Source: Ichthyophis bannanicus (taxonomy: Eukaryota > Chordata > Amphibia > Gymnophiona > Ichthyophiidae). From it: a DNA stretch of 64,000 nt. Location of the stretch: contig CM066031.1 in NCBI GenBank assembly GCA_033557465.1, positions 174,685,043-174,749,042 on the forward strand. Reading direction: 5' to 3'. Below, piece by piece: positions 1 to 9,503 of the stretch (the first letter of the stretch is position 1; each line of letters begins with the position of its first letter). The notes beneath the pieces are model-generated. The model was not told the origin of the DNA, made no database searches, and was given only the letters and a program-made list of their open reading frames with translations. Both the position numbers and the translations under genes were made by a program.

Positions 1-405
1 TCAGGAAGACTTTGTTACCATTCATTCTTTATTTGGCACAAAAAGTACCATCTTGTTTCTGTGTTTGGGGAAGTAGTTATATGAAAATTCCTGTGCGACA
101 ATAAACATATTGTTACCCCATTTAACCTTGGCTGTGGTTTACTTGGCCACCAACTACACAGATACCAGGCTGCAGCATTTACAAGGTCTTTATAAATATT
201 GTGGTCCCGCCTGCCAGCCCTTCTAGGCAACTACCTATATACCCTAGAGGAGGAAGGTGGGTGGTGACAGTGTGTGTGGTGCAGAAGTGGGGTGTGTATG
301 TGTGGCGTGAAGGTGAGGTGCCTGTGTGTGTATGATGTGGAGGTGAGGTGACCATATCTATATGTTTGTGTGTATGTGCCTGTTGTGTGGAGGTAGGCTG
401 CATAT
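1..405. other. unassigned leader, no gene recognised
   Basis: I see no coding, RNA or transposon signature here. The last part becomes GT-rich and grades into the microsatellite that follows. The short open frames in it are composed of the GT/CA-rich repeat and have no recognisable domain. Confidence 0.5.
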
Positions 406-453
406 GTATGTGTGTGTGTGTGTGTGTGTGTCTGTCTGTCTGTCTGTCTGTCA
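406..453. repeat. (TG)n / (TCTG)n compound microsatellite
   Basis: A run of TG dinucleotides (about 408-430) passes directly into TCTG tetranucleotide repeats (about 430-452). It is an ordinary slippage microsatellite. Confidence 0.9.
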
Positions 454-779
454 TTCAGAGATGGGATGCCTATTTGTGTGGTGTGGGGGTGGGGACGGGG
501 TGCTTGTGTGTATTCTGGAAAATGGGAATGCACCTTTTGCCAACACCTTGCACTCTTCCCTCCTCTTCCAATCTCTCACCTGCTGACTCCCCTTCTCTGT
601 TACCCTTCCGGACTCTCTCCTTTTCACCACCCTCCCACTAGCACTTCCATCCTCTGCCCTAAAATCCCCCATCCTCCTTTTTTAAATAGGCCCCCCTGCT
701 CCTTTAAATTCTCCCTGATTTCTCTACCTCACTTGAACTCCTATCCCCCCCCCCCCCAACACACACAACCTATTGTTCT
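454..779. other. pyrimidine-rich low-complexity stretch, no gene
   Basis: This stretch is C/T-rich on the plus strand with a pure C run near 747-758. Open frames across it are proline/serine/leucine-rich consequences of the base bias. No element boundary was found. Confidence 0.5.
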
Positions 780-1112
780 GCAGGACACCGGACTGGACCT
801 CCCTCTTATCTTCTGCCTGCAGGGGATTGGATCCCCACCGCAGACTGCTTGTCTCTGGGCTGCCCCTTCTCTTATGCCCATGTGGAATCAAATCTCCTGT
901 GGGCAGATAGAAGGTATCTTTGCTGCAATCCCCTTCTCTTCTGCCTGCAGGCATTCCCCCCCCCCCCCCATGAGTTGCCACAATGATGGTCGCAAAGCTT
1001 GCCTGCCTATGGAGATCCGTTCTCCCACGGGCAGAAGAGAAGGGGGTGGCTGTGATCATGGCAAACTCCACTTCTATCTGCCTGTGGGAAATCAGATCTC
1101 TGCAGGAAGACA
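780..1112. repeat. cluster of short palindromic modules
   Basis: Degenerate modules of about 35-50 bp recur, built on a core resembling 'cttctcttctgcc' and its complement. The clearest is 862-915: cttctcttatgccca on the left pairs with the complement of tgggcagatagaag on the right. Others lie near 1003-1042 and 1070-1112, and half-modules near 805-830 and 930-955. Each can fold as an imperfect hairpin. I do not recognise the family. The architecture resembles the chain of hairpins at 13.2 and 59.8 kb, but the sequences are not obviously the same. Confidence 0.4.
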
Positions 1113-1189
1113 AGTATCATGGCCATCATCGGGGCAACTTGTTTAGGGGGGCAATGCCCCCCTCAGCCCCCCAAACTACACCCATGCTG

Positions 1190-1320
1190 TGTCTGAATTT
1201 AAGAAAGCAGGGGGCAAGTACAGAGGATCTCTGAGGGAAAGGGATTGTATAATTTTATGGATGGGCAAATTGGATAGGCCATATGGTCTTCATCTGCGAT
1301 CATTTTCTATGTTTTGTATG
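1190..1320 (+). mobile_element. probable LINE 3'-end fragment
   Basis: The stretch around 1250-1315 ('ggatgggcaaattggatagg', then a '...tcatctgcgatcattttctatgtttt' type ending) matches the general form of a common tetrapod LINE/SINE 3' terminus ('gggcagactggatgggcc...'). Only about 120 bases are present. This is pattern memory, not alignment, so confidence is low. Confidence 0.3.
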
Positions 1321-1404
1321 CTTACCACATCTGTAACAGTCACATTTTCGAACTTTTAATGTGCGTCTATAATTTTATCCACCACTAAGGATCCTTTTTA
1401 CTAA

Positions 1405-2478
1405 AGGGTACTATGTGCTCAAACCATTATATTCAAAAACACAATCCACTCAAACAAAATGCTATGAGAAATGTCCAGAGCAAAAAAATACATCAAAACA
1501 GAAACATCCGAAAGAGGAGGGAAGGTCTCAGAACTACAGGCAACTACATAAGCTGAAGGAAATCTCCAAGCTTCTGCCCTCTCACATCAACAACCAACCC
1601 ACCACTCCCCCAGAATGTTTCACTAAAACATATTATGGCAAAAACCTCTTCCTCCAGACAGCATAAAAAGAATCAAAATTCAATGTCATACTCTTTGGCA
1701 CCAAATACGCGTTTCACAAAAAATGCTTCTGCAAGGGAAAGCCAGTAACACACTATGGCAGGAAAAGCAAACCTTAAACAAAATGCCGTACTCTTCGGCA
1801 CCAAATACGTATTTCGCAAAAGATGCTTCTTCAAGGGAAAGCCAGTAACTGCCATATAAAAACACAAAAAGAAACATATACTATCCAACTCTTTAATAAT
1901 CCCATAACAATATTATAACTTCAAACAATACCCACTTACCACACTATGGCGGGAAAAGCAAATCTTAAACACCGGTGACATTAACCACCACCAAGCGCTC
2001 CTCACAAAAACGCTGCACATGCGGTCTAGATACTGACACACACCATATATACCCAAAACACAGATCCATACTCCGCCCACCGACTAAATACATACTCCCC
2101 AATTAATCTCTAAATTCAAACTGCCCGGGGCACCAGTCCTCAATCGGAAGATCCAACATTACTCACATAACAATAATGCCTGTTCCCACGTATGGCCACC
2201 AAATCCCCTCTCAACATCTAAACAAAAACATCTTATTTCCTCAAACACATGTCCTAACGCGAGAAAATGTTGAACGATAGGAGCTTCACGTACTTTACAA
2301 TTCAATCTGCTGCAGTGCTCACAGATCCTAACCTGAAAGGATCTCTTGGTCTTACCAAAATACAATAAGCCACACGGGAAAAAAATCCCATATACCACCC
2401 CAGAAGATTCACAAGATGTTTCCCATCTCAATTTATAAACCTTATCATGGTATTGAAAAGTCTGAACAGAGGTGGCTT
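1405..2478 (-). pseudogene. PLE left arm: GIY-YIG remnant, intron and tail
   Basis: Read on the minus strand, 2431-2159 encodes a GIY-YIG endonuclease fragment (VVYGIFFPCGLLYFGKT, then RICEH and APIVQHF), parallel to the right arm. It continues into a tail that is longer than in the right arm. It contains about 150 bp (near 1965-2125) absent from the right arm, an intron-like segment at 1849-1939, and a second, spliced copy of the post-intron tail at about 1685-1775. A frameshift breaks the reading frame after the endonuclease core. The tandem arrangement unspliced-then-spliced suggests that two templates were joined during insertion. Confidence 0.75.
1849..1939 (-). other. 91-bp GT-AG intron retained in PLE left arm
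   Basis: On the minus strand the segment begins GTAAGTGGG (1939 downward) and ends ATATGGCAG (1849). It lies between an exon ending CATAGTGTG and one starting TTACTGGC. At 3791-3807 in the right arm, and again at 1740-1760 in the left arm, the same exons are joined exactly as CATAGTGTG|TTACTGGC. The difference is therefore one precise, canonical GT-AG excision. Short introns in Penelope-like elements are known from Drosophila and rotifer members; its position in the UTR/pLTR-like tail agrees with that. Confidence 0.8.
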
Positions 2479-2482
2479 TTGA

Positions 2483-3270
2483 AGTAGTTGAGGCAGCCTT
2501 ACACCGTTGGGGGGACCTTTGTGTTGAATTTGGCCAAGTTAGCTTTGGGACAGAATTATTTCATATTTGAAGGGATGATTTATCATCAAATTTCGGGAGT
2601 AGCTATGGGTGCTACATTTGCCCCTTCTGTAGCCAATCTCTTCATGGGATTCTATGAGGAGAAATGGTTGAATGTGTTTTCGTATGCCCCGCATGTAAAG
2701 CTTTGGCGAAGATAAATAGACAATGTGTTTATGATTTGGCATGGGTCCTCTGAGGTTTTGTTAGAATTTTTAGGGTGGCTCAATGTTTTGGATCCCTGTA
2801 TTTGATTTACTTCAGTGTATCATCAGGATGAGATTGCATATTTAGATGTGTTGGTATGAAGGGGCCCAAGAGGTTGGGTCACTTCTGTATTTCGTAAAGA
2901 GACAGATAAGAACACCTTTCTCCACTACTCTAGGTTGCATCCCCTATGTCTGAGAGATTGGTTACCATTTCTCAGTTTATTAGGTTTTGTTGTAATTGTT
3001 CAGATGATGGAGAATTTAAAGTTAAATCAAGATCTTTAAGAGTGGATTTTAAAAATAGAGGTTATCCTGCCCGAGTAGTGGATTTAGCATATCGCCGTGC
3101 CTTGTTCAATAATTGAGCTCTCTTATTACGTCCTTGTAACAAGAGGCGTGTAACGGGGGATGATAATTGTGTTAACTTTATTTCAAAATATTCTCCTTTT
3201 AGTATGCGTATTCAACGGATTATAGCTAAACATGCTAATGTGTTGCGGACGATTCTGGGGTTAATAGGGA
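2483..3270 (+). pseudogene. PLE reverse transcriptase, broken
   Basis: The frame starting at 2488 gives the PLE-type RT block GVAMGATFAPSVANLFM, then reads into a stop at 2713-2715 where the RT active-site motif should start: the sequence gives R-stop-IDN-VFMIW instead of an R-Y-I-D-D type motif. The tyrosine codon has therefore become TAA and the second aspartate has become asparagine. More stops and a frameshift follow. Past the shift, a conserved basic stretch (KNRGYPARVVDLAYRRA) leads to the linker before the endonuclease. The upstream finger region is missing because the arm is 5'-truncated at the inversion junction. Confidence 0.8.
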
Positions 3271-3292
3271 AACAAACACATTGTGTGTGGTT

Positions 3293-3817
3293 ATGAGATC
3301 AAAATCTAAAAGAAAAACTAAGTCCCGCTTCTTTGCGTCCATTATGCCCTCTCTGACTGGTGAAGGACATCAGAGATGTGGCAAGTGCTCTATTTGTCAG
3401 GTATCCCATGATGTTCAGACTTTTCAATACCATGATAAGGTTTATAAATTGAGATGGGAAACATTTTGTGAATCTTCTGAGGTGGTATATGTGATTTTTT
3501 GCCCGTGTGGCTTATTGTATATTGGTAAGACCATGAGACCCTTTTGGGTTAGGATCTGTGAGCACCACAGCAGATTGAATTGTAAAGTACATGAAGCTCC
3601 TATCGTTCAGCATTTTCTCGTGTTAGGACACACATTTGAGAAAATGAGATGTTTTTGTTTAGATATTGTTGAGAGGGGATTTGGTGGCCGTACATGGGAA
3701 CAGGCATTATTGTTATGTGAGCAACGTTGGATCTTCCGATTGAAGACTGGTGCCCCGGGCAGTTTGAGGATTAAGGTTTGCTTTTCCCGCCATAGTGTGT
3801 TACTGGCTTTCCCTTGA
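3293..3817 (+). pseudogene. PLE GIY-YIG endonuclease domain
   Basis: The open stretch begins at the ATG at 3293, inside what should be the RT-EN fusion, so the start is artificial. It shows a CxxC pair (CGKCSIC), the GIY-YIG core VYVIFCPCGLLYIGKT, the conserved arginine/histidine region (RICEHHSRL, QHFLVLGH) and a distal glutamate region (WEQALLLCEQRW). In Penelope-like elements this domain nicks the target to prime reverse transcription. The frame runs out through SLRIK into the joined 3' segment near 3772. The domain itself appears intact, but it cannot be made because the RT upstream is broken. Confidence 0.8.
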
Positions 3818-4135
3818 AGAAGCATCTTTTGTGAAACTCGTATTTGGTGCCGAAGAGGACAGCGTTGAATTTTGATTCTTTTTATACTGTTTGGAGGAAG
3901 ATTTTTTTGCCATAAAATGTTTTAGAGAAACATTCTGGGGGAGTGGTGGGTTGGTCGTTGATGTGAGAGGGCATAAGCTTGGAGGTTTCCTTCAGCTTAT
4001 GTAGTTGTCCGTAGTTCTGAGACCTTCCCTCCTCTTTCGGATGTTTTTGTTTTTGTTTTGATGTATTTTTTTTTGCTCTGGACATTTCTCATAGCATTTT
4101 GTTTGAGTGGAGTGTGTTTTTTAATATAGTCATTG
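3772..4135 (+). other. PLE right-arm tail (spliced form)
   Basis: After the endonuclease, sequence from about 3773 ('aaggtttgcttttcccgcc') through 4130 mirrors the left-arm tail without the intron and without about 150 bp of upstream tail. The join point just before 'aaggtttgc' coincides with a join in the left arm (near 1775). The tail ends in T-rich sequence near 4127. Confidence 0.65.
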
Positions 4136-4149
4136 ATTTCACTCCAGAA

Positions 4150-5216
4150 AGTGGCTTTTTATTGCTCAAACTATAGCATTTTAGGTGCAGCGTCTCAGCA
4201 TTAATTGTCGAGAGCATGGAAAGGATGTGCCCAGCAGTTAACATGGCACATCTTGTCCTAATATGGCATGAAACTAGTGTGGCAGTCTTCTTCTTTAATC
4301 CCTAGCTGGCATTTGGAGAGAAGGCCATCCTGTCGGCCAATACTCTGCTGAAGGTGCTGCTGGATTCTGTGTATTGCTCACAATACGCTTCCAACAATGG
4401 CGATCAGTGGCAACATTTCTGGCCTCATTGATGGTCAGTCATTGGTTCCTTAGGTCTTCTTTAATGTGTTTGAACCACAATTTCTTTAGTGCTTCTCATT
4501 GAACCCTCCAATGGACAGGTCTTGCCAGAAGAGTTTGTGTGGCAGCCGACTGGTGTTCATTCAGCAAAAATGGCAAAACCAGCACAGTCTGCATTTTTGG
4601 ATTTGTTGTTTGAGAAGTGATGGTCGCACCTTGTTTGAATTGTCTCATTTTAATGGCAATCATGAAGAAAGACACCCAAAATGTGTTTCAGGCATCACAT
4701 TTGAAAGACTTTGAGTTTGTTTAAGTTAGGTTTGAGCAGAGTCCATGTTTTCGATCCATACAGGAGAACTGTCAGGATCAGCGTTCAGAAGAGGCAAATT
4801 TGGTCTTGGTAGAGATATTGGCCTTCTTCCAGAGGCACCATTTGAGTGGGGTCAATGCTACTGGCCTGGCCAATCCTGCTGCGAACTTCAGTGGTGGATG
4901 TCACCTTCATGTCCTGTACCAGTGATCCCAGGAATTTTAATTCTTGGACCTGCTCAATTTGAATTCCATCGAGGTAAACAATGGCCTATGATCCATCTGC
5001 AGTCATAACTTTGGTCTTGTCCACATTGGTTCTTATGCTGTAAGATTGGGCAATGTGAGCGATATGGAAAAGGATGTCGGTGGCCTCTGCATCCATGTCA
5101 TTAAATATAACACTGTCGTCTGCGAACATCAAGTAGGTCAGGAAGTTGTTCACACCGTATTGGACCCCGCATCTGTCCTTGAATGTTTTCCTCATTATTG
5201 CATCAATCACGATATT
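4150..5216 (-). pseudogene. old LINE, RT C-terminal part (fragment 4)
   Basis: On the minus strand the segment 5210-4986 encodes MIDAIMRKTFKDRCGVQYG followed by a reverse-transcriptase active site FADD (LMFADDSVIF) and the downstream block NVDKTKVM. Further left, decayed sequence resembles the C-terminal tail of the same ORF down to about 4150. It joins directly to the RT fragment at 7240, because the L1 at 5234-7222 lies between motif GVHQGD and this segment. The LINE belongs to the apurinic-endonuclease type; the style resembles RTE-like LINEs often mis-named 'craniofacial development protein 2-like'. Clade assignment is inference. Confidence 0.7.
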
Positions 5217-5233
5217 GAAAATCAGGCATGAGG
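5217..5233 (+). repeat. 17-bp target-site duplication, left copy
   Basis: gaaaatcaggcatgagg is repeated exactly at 7223-7239, directly after the poly(A) tail of the intervening L1. It delimits that insertion. Confidence 0.95.
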
Positions 5234-5352
5234 ATGTCCAGCGGGTTAGACGCTTTGCGCTGAAGCTCCCGAGGGGCCTACTCAGAATCCTGACTTAATA
5301 CCTACATTAACTTAATATTTTGCTCCGAACTTACCGGGGTGCCTCGGGGGGG

Positions 5353-6201
5353 ATGGCGGCCCATAAACCAGCGCGCTTAGACTTCGGATCTCCCTCTTCT
5401 TCACACGGAAAACGTTCCAAGACAGAGCTGCCTTCCCCACAAAAGATGGTGCCATTTCGGGATAACCCCGAAATGCAACAGGAGATCTTGGAGGAAATAC
5501 GTGGTGTGAAGGACCTGGTGCAGTCCAACGGAGAAGCGCTCCGAGCCATGAGAGAAGATTTTGGTGTGCTTCAGGATCGTTTTGAAGGTCTTTCATTACG
5601 GCAGGACAATATGGCGGGGGTCCTCGACTCGCACGTGGTGCGCTTGGTGAAACTGGATGAGGCTGAGCGTCAGATACAGAATCTACAAAAAGAGTTAGAG
5701 GATAGCAATAATCGAGCCCGTCGCAACAATGTAAGGCTCATTGGTGTACCGGAGGGCGCGGAAGCAGGAGATATGAGAGAATTCCTGGTCAAAACTCTTC
5801 CCTCCTTGCTGAAGATTACTTTTCACAGAGATCTGGAAATTGACCGAGCACATCGTGTTCCTACCAGCATGGCGCTCAATCGGACGACCCCCCGGCCCAT
5901 CATTTTTCGTCTACTGAGATATCAGCAAGTTGAGCAAATTCTAAATGCTGCCCGGGCGAATCGTCATTTGGAGTTTGAAAATCATAAAGTCTCCTTCTTC
6001 CCTGACTTGGCTAAGCCCACAGCTGACCGTCGGAAGAGACTCCTTGCTTTTCGACCTAGACTTCAACAGTTACAGGCTCGCTTCGGCATCTTATATCCAG
6101 CGAAGCTCAGAGTGACTCTCCATAACCAAACTCGTACCTTCGAAGATCCTGATCTGCTAGCAACATTTCTAGCTTCTAAAGAAGCAGACCAGATGCGCTA
6201 A
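5353..6201 (+). CDS. L1 ORF1 protein, intact (282 aa)
   Basis: L1 ORF1p is a trimeric RNA-binding chaperone that packages its own transcript. The start is taken at the ATG at 5353 because the product then begins MAAHKPARLDFGSP, matching MVGTKPARLDFGTP of copy B and giving the same 282-aa length. Visible in order: a basic, serine/proline-rich N-terminus (to ~40); a heptad-rich coiled coil (about 45-130); the RRM opening NNRARRNNVRLIGVPEGAE; IDRAHRVP and RPIIFRLLRYQQVEQIL; and the C-terminal domain (FFPDLAKPT ... YPAKLRVTL ... DQMR). No stop or frameshift interrupts it, although the element has lost its ORF2. The L1-clade transposase-22-type assignment is firm. Confidence 0.88.
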   Translation: MAAHKPARLDFGSPSSSHGKRSKTELPSPQKMVPFRDNPEMQQEILEEIRGVKDLVQSNGEALRAMREDFGVLQDRFEGLSLRQDNMAGVLDSHVVRLVKLDEAERQIQNLQKELEDSNNRARRNNVRLIGVPEGAEAGDMREFLVKTLPSLLKITFHRDLEIDRAHRVPTSMALNRTTPRPIIFRLLRYQQVEQILNAARANRHLEFENHKVSFFPDLAKPTADRRKRLLAFRPRLQQLQARFGILYPAKLRVTLHNQTRTFEDPDLLATFLASKEADQMR

Positions 6202-6629
6202 TCCAACAGCTTGGATGGAATCCGCTGGAACTGTCCGCCATTTTGAATGGCCCGATGCGGTGATCGCTGCCTGAAACGAAGACTGCCTGGACTTTTCTTT
6301 CTCTTTATATATACCTTATTGGTCTCCTTTCTTTCCACGATGAGATCCTTGGTTAGTTTCGGAGCCTGTATAGCACTGTAGGATTTATGTTTCAATTCAG
6401 GCCTTCTCTGGGGTTTCTCCCCGCAGACATCAGGCCGCCAGTAATTTCTGGGGTTTTGCTTCTTCTCTAAGGCACTCCGGTGCTTATTTTGTTATAAGGG
6501 GCGCTTCATGGTTTTCCTTAGTTTAATTCCTATCATGTTGTTTCTGCAGTCATTTACTGGTACTATGAGCGACATTGTGTACCTCTGTGCGCTATTATGT
6601 TTCTTTTTCAGATTGTTTAACTATTTGGC

Positions 6630-6866
6630 ATGGCTTTATGTAAGTTATCATTACTGACTGTAAAAGGCATCAATAGTCCATTCCAAAGAAGGACAATCCC
6701 TAGCTCTCTTAATCATGATTATTTTGAGTTAGTGTTTTTTCAGGAGGCCCATTTACTGGGCATAGCTATTTCCTATCTCCTTCATTACGACATACTGGAA
6801 ATTGGCTCCCATCTGAACCTCAATGATTGGTGGAATTATGTCCATTTTTACTGTAATTATGAGTAA
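6630..6866 (+). pseudogene. L1 ORF2 remnant, N- and C-termini fused
   Basis: The 78-aa frame starts MALCKLSLLTVKGINSPFQ, the normal L1 ORF2 start (compare MALCKVFSLNVKGINNP at 15059). After FFQEAHLL it jumps to the far C-terminal block GSHLNLNDWWNYVHFYCNYE, which corresponds to GSRLTFTEWWNSVCLYSTYE near 18690 in copy B. The endonuclease glutamate motif (QEAH, usually QETH) is present, but everything between it and the C-terminus is deleted. The fusion stays in frame, so it could make a short peptide with no enzymatic function. Confidence 0.85.
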
Positions 6867-7222
6867 CTACCTCGTATGTCAATCTCTTCCACTCAAGCCC
6901 TTCACTGCTTGTTTAAAAGGAAGGTGTTCCATGATTATGTTCTAACTGTTAACTGCTCTCATTTGGCTGTTTAATTCTGTATACATTTCTGCCACAGGAT
7001 CAGCCTGTATCATCAATACCATTTCTGCTTGTTTGCTGTACAATAACTGTTGTGTGTAAGCGCTTATGTGATGACTCTTATTAGCTTAGAGAAGAAGCAT
7101 AGGGGTGGGGGGTAATTGGGGTTGTTTTCCTTATTGCATGTGTGTATTTGTATCTTTTGGTGTGTTGTTACTTTTGTTTGTTGTAAAATGAAAATAAACG
7201 TCTTAAAAAATAAAAAAAAAAA

Positions 7223-7239
7223 GAAAATCAGGCATGAGG
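7223..7239 (+). repeat. 17-bp target-site duplication, right copy
   Basis: Exact copy of 5217-5233, immediately after the A-rich tail. Confidence 0.95.
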
Positions 7240-8161
7240 CGACATCTCCCTGGTGGACTCCAGTTTGGATAGGAAATTCCTTGGATAGATCATTTTGGAT
7301 CCGCCTGCTGCTGGTTGAGCCATTGTATGGTGCTAGGAGAAGTTGGATGATCTTCAGTGGCACATGCTCATTCTCTAGTGCCCTCCAGAGGGTGGGCCAG
7401 TGAACACAGTCAAATGTGGATTTTAAGTCAATGAAGAATATAATGATTCATTTTCCATACCTGATCCTTTCCTCCACCATTTGACCCTGATATGGTCTAA
7501 ATCCTAATTGCTCTTCTCGACTGTTCTCTCATGATGTTCCTATAGCCTTGATTGTATGATCTTCATGAACACCTTGCCAATGATTGAAAGGAGGCTGATG
7601 CCACTGTAGTTCTTACATTCCCGGCTGTTGCTTTCTTTAGGGTTGGCACGATAATGACTTTCTTCCATGCTGATGAAACTCATTCCATATGCCAGAAGAG
7701 TGTTAGAAGGATGTGAAGCTGTTGCAGCAGGATGTCTCCCACAGCTTTGATCACTTTGGCAGTGACTCAGTCCACTTCAGGCATCTTTCTGTTCTTCAAT
7801 GATGTTATTGTACACTTCACTTCATCAACTGTTAGCTCACCATTGAGGAATGAATTTTCTGGCAGGTTGATGGATGGTGGCTCTGGTGTGGATCATGGAT
7901 GAATAGCTGTTGTAAGAATTCTTTTCATTGTTGCAGGCATTCATCAGGGGAGTTCATGAAGGTGCCATCTGCTTTCTTGATGTTGCCATTGGTCAACTTG
8001 CTTTTGCCACTCAGTCTCCTAAGCGTCTGATACAGTGTCTGGTACTCATGCCTGAATGCTGCTTCTTCCAGTTTAGCTATGACACCATTCCAGTAGGTTT
8101 CTCGCTCTGCCTTCATCTTCTGTCTGACCTCTTTGTTCAGTCACCAATACTGCTCAAAGTC
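7240..8161 (-). pseudogene. old LINE, RT N-terminal half (fragment 3)
   Basis: Minus-strand decayed reading gives, from right to left, the linker (KAERETYWNGVIAKLEEAAF at 8116), then KKVIIVPTLKK, a CKNYSGISLLSIIGKVF-like block near 7600, EEQLGFRPYQG near 7510, FID-KSTFDCVHWP near 7400, and SKEFPIQTGVHQGD near 7270. These are consecutive RT motifs of a non-LTR retrotransposon. Stops and frameshifts are frequent, so the copy is old. The RT continues at 5210 beyond the L1 insertion; upstream it continues at 12482 beyond the TIR element. Confidence 0.75.
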
Positions 8162-8164
8162 AAT

Positions 8165-8190
8165 GGGGTATGTTTACTAAACTCCGGTAA
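8165..8190 (+). repeat. left terminal inverted repeat
   Basis: It pairs with 12455-12478 (17 of the first 18 bases match apart from small differences). It is followed by sub-terminal palindromic taatgtta repeats. Confidence 0.7.
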
Positions 8191-8677
8191 TGTTACCTGC
8201 GTTACGTTGCCTGGTAATGTTATGGATGCCCATATAAAGGAGTGGGCAGTGCATCAGTAAAGCAAGCTGTGTCAGGTAACGCGCATTACAAGGTGCATAA
8301 CATGCAGTACAGTGCGCCATGGACCCACCGCACATGAACATCACAGCTGACAGCAAGCAGCAGCATGTCCGAAGGGGTTGCGGTCCAAGGCGCGCTGACA
8401 GTAGAAGATGATCTGAGGAATGGGCAGACATGGTGCTACATGGTGCCACATGAGAAATGGAGCTGTAGGTATAAGGCCATAGACCACAGACAGCTGATAT
8501 CACAGTCTGTAATGAGGACGTGAGCCACAATTAACACATGCACACACACCACGAAATGGTGTGCAGTGAACCCATCATGAAGAGGTGTAAACAATGGTAA
8601 CGGAAAGGGCATCAGGGGTCGGTCTGAAGGGCCAGTTGTGTGGATGGTGTGTGTATAAGGGCAAAATGGGCAGGGGA

Positions 8678-8775
8678 TCAAAAAAAGGAGGATGAGGGAA
8701 TCGAACTGGTACACTGAAGAGCCCAAACACAGCTCACCAACACCAGACCACTGAGCCACCTGCCTACCCAGACAG
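8678..8775 (-). ncRNA. tRNA-like module 1 (A box, B box, T-run)
   Basis: On the minus strand a pol III type-2 promoter is visible: A box TGGCTCAGTGGT (8758-8747), then B box GTTCGATTCC (8706-8697), about 40 bp apart, followed by a seven-T run (8686-8680). The acceptor and T stems are poorly paired, so this is not a functional tRNA gene; it is a tRNA-derived sequence that could direct a short pol III transcript. It lies inside the TIR element. Confidence 0.5.
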
Positions 8776-8914
8776 CTCAAAGAAAGGGAGCATATGTAAC
8801 AGCTCGCATGTGACAGATAGGCTGCATGGAAGGGATACTGCAGTGTACAATGAAGATTGTGAAGGGTGTGTGGAGAAGGGACAAAGCCGGAGCCATGGTT
8901 TGGTAAGGAGAGCA

Positions 8915-9012
8915 GAACAAACAAAAAGAAACCTGTGGGATCCAAACCCACAACCTATGTTGGCTCCACACACGTCTGCAACCACTATCCCAAACAACCA
9001 CAACAAGCACAG
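8915..9012 (-). ncRNA. tRNA-like module 2
   Basis: On the minus strand, GGGATAGTGGTTG (A-box-like) is followed by a well-paired T-arm, GTGGG-TTTGGAT-CCCAC, containing a B-box-like GGTTTGGATCCC, and then by a five-T run. The pairing of the T-stem is better than in module 1. It lies about 150 bp upstream of module 1 on the same strand. It is a tRNA-derived fragment, not a recognisable isoacceptor. Confidence 0.45.
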
Positions 9013-9503
9013 TGCAAATATGTTCCACCAAGTTGCCATCATGTCTGCTAGATCATCACGCAGTAGTGCATCCTGCATGTACTGCATCCTACACACGTTG
9101 CAGAGAACGCACGTAGCAGGGTGTCATGCATTCACAATAATGTGCATGACATTATAGAGCTTTCTATGTGCCTTATGAGATATGTTTAGGCGCCTTAGCA
9201 TATGTGGGTAGATTATGGCACATAACAATGCACATTCCAACATGCGTTCACCATGATACCACAAACTACCTGCACATTGCCCATCCCCTGTGCTCCCACC
9301 AGTTCTAGGGCTACAGCTGTACTCCAGCCATAGTCTGATATTCACCAGCAGCAGGCACAGTCAGACTGTACCTGCTGCACCATGCCAGGTGTCCCAGCCA
9401 TATACAAACTAACAGTGGACACTCTACTAGCCAGTCGATCTTGCATGTTTATAATGGAACTTGTGGTGTAGAAGGTCCCTCAGATCTCTTAGAGAGAGCT
9501 AAA

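Larger units (their letters stand above)
1405..4135. mobile_element. Penelope-like element, head-to-head copy
   Basis: The insertion consists of two arms facing away from each other from a junction near 2478-2488. The right arm (plus strand) carries reverse transcriptase remnants followed by a GIY-YIG endonuclease and a 3' tail. The left arm (minus strand) repeats the endonuclease and tail. Both arms end at a matching point (near 1425 and near 4127; 'gtttgagtgga' then a T-rich stretch). RT followed by a C-terminal GIY-YIG domain defines endonuclease-bearing Penelope-like elements (Neptune/Poseidon-type). Inverted, 5'-truncated partial copies are a usual insertion form of this class. All reading frames are damaged, so this copy is dead. 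Confidence 0.85.
5234..7222 (+). mobile_element. internally deleted L1 (copy A), ORF1 only
   Basis: This 2.0-kb insertion has perfect 17-bp target-site duplications, an L1-type 5' end ('atgtccagcggg', same as L1 copy B at 13691), an uninterrupted ORF1, the first ~43 codons of ORF2 fused to the last ~35, a 3'UTR with AATAAA at 7193-7198, and an A-rich tail. Relative to copy B, roughly 3.4 kb of ORF2 is missing, including the endonuclease core and the whole reverse transcriptase. The join lies near 6750. The copy inserted by target-primed reverse transcription, so it was mobilised in trans or lost ORF2 afterwards. A half-L1 (HAL1-like) derivative is a reasonable reading. Confidence 0.85.

Noticed and set aside
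179..641. Cys/Val- or Thr/His-rich frames near the window start
   Set aside because: They translate the TG/TCTG microsatellite and its flanks.
3293..3817. Free-standing GIY-YIG homing endonuclease or bacterial UvrC-like gene
   Set aside because: It follows a Penelope-type RT block (GVAMGATFAPS) and is repeated inversely, as in Penelope-like elements.
8436..8951. 171-codon minus-strand frame as a transposase
   Set aside because: No transposase motif, and it reads through the tRNA-like module.
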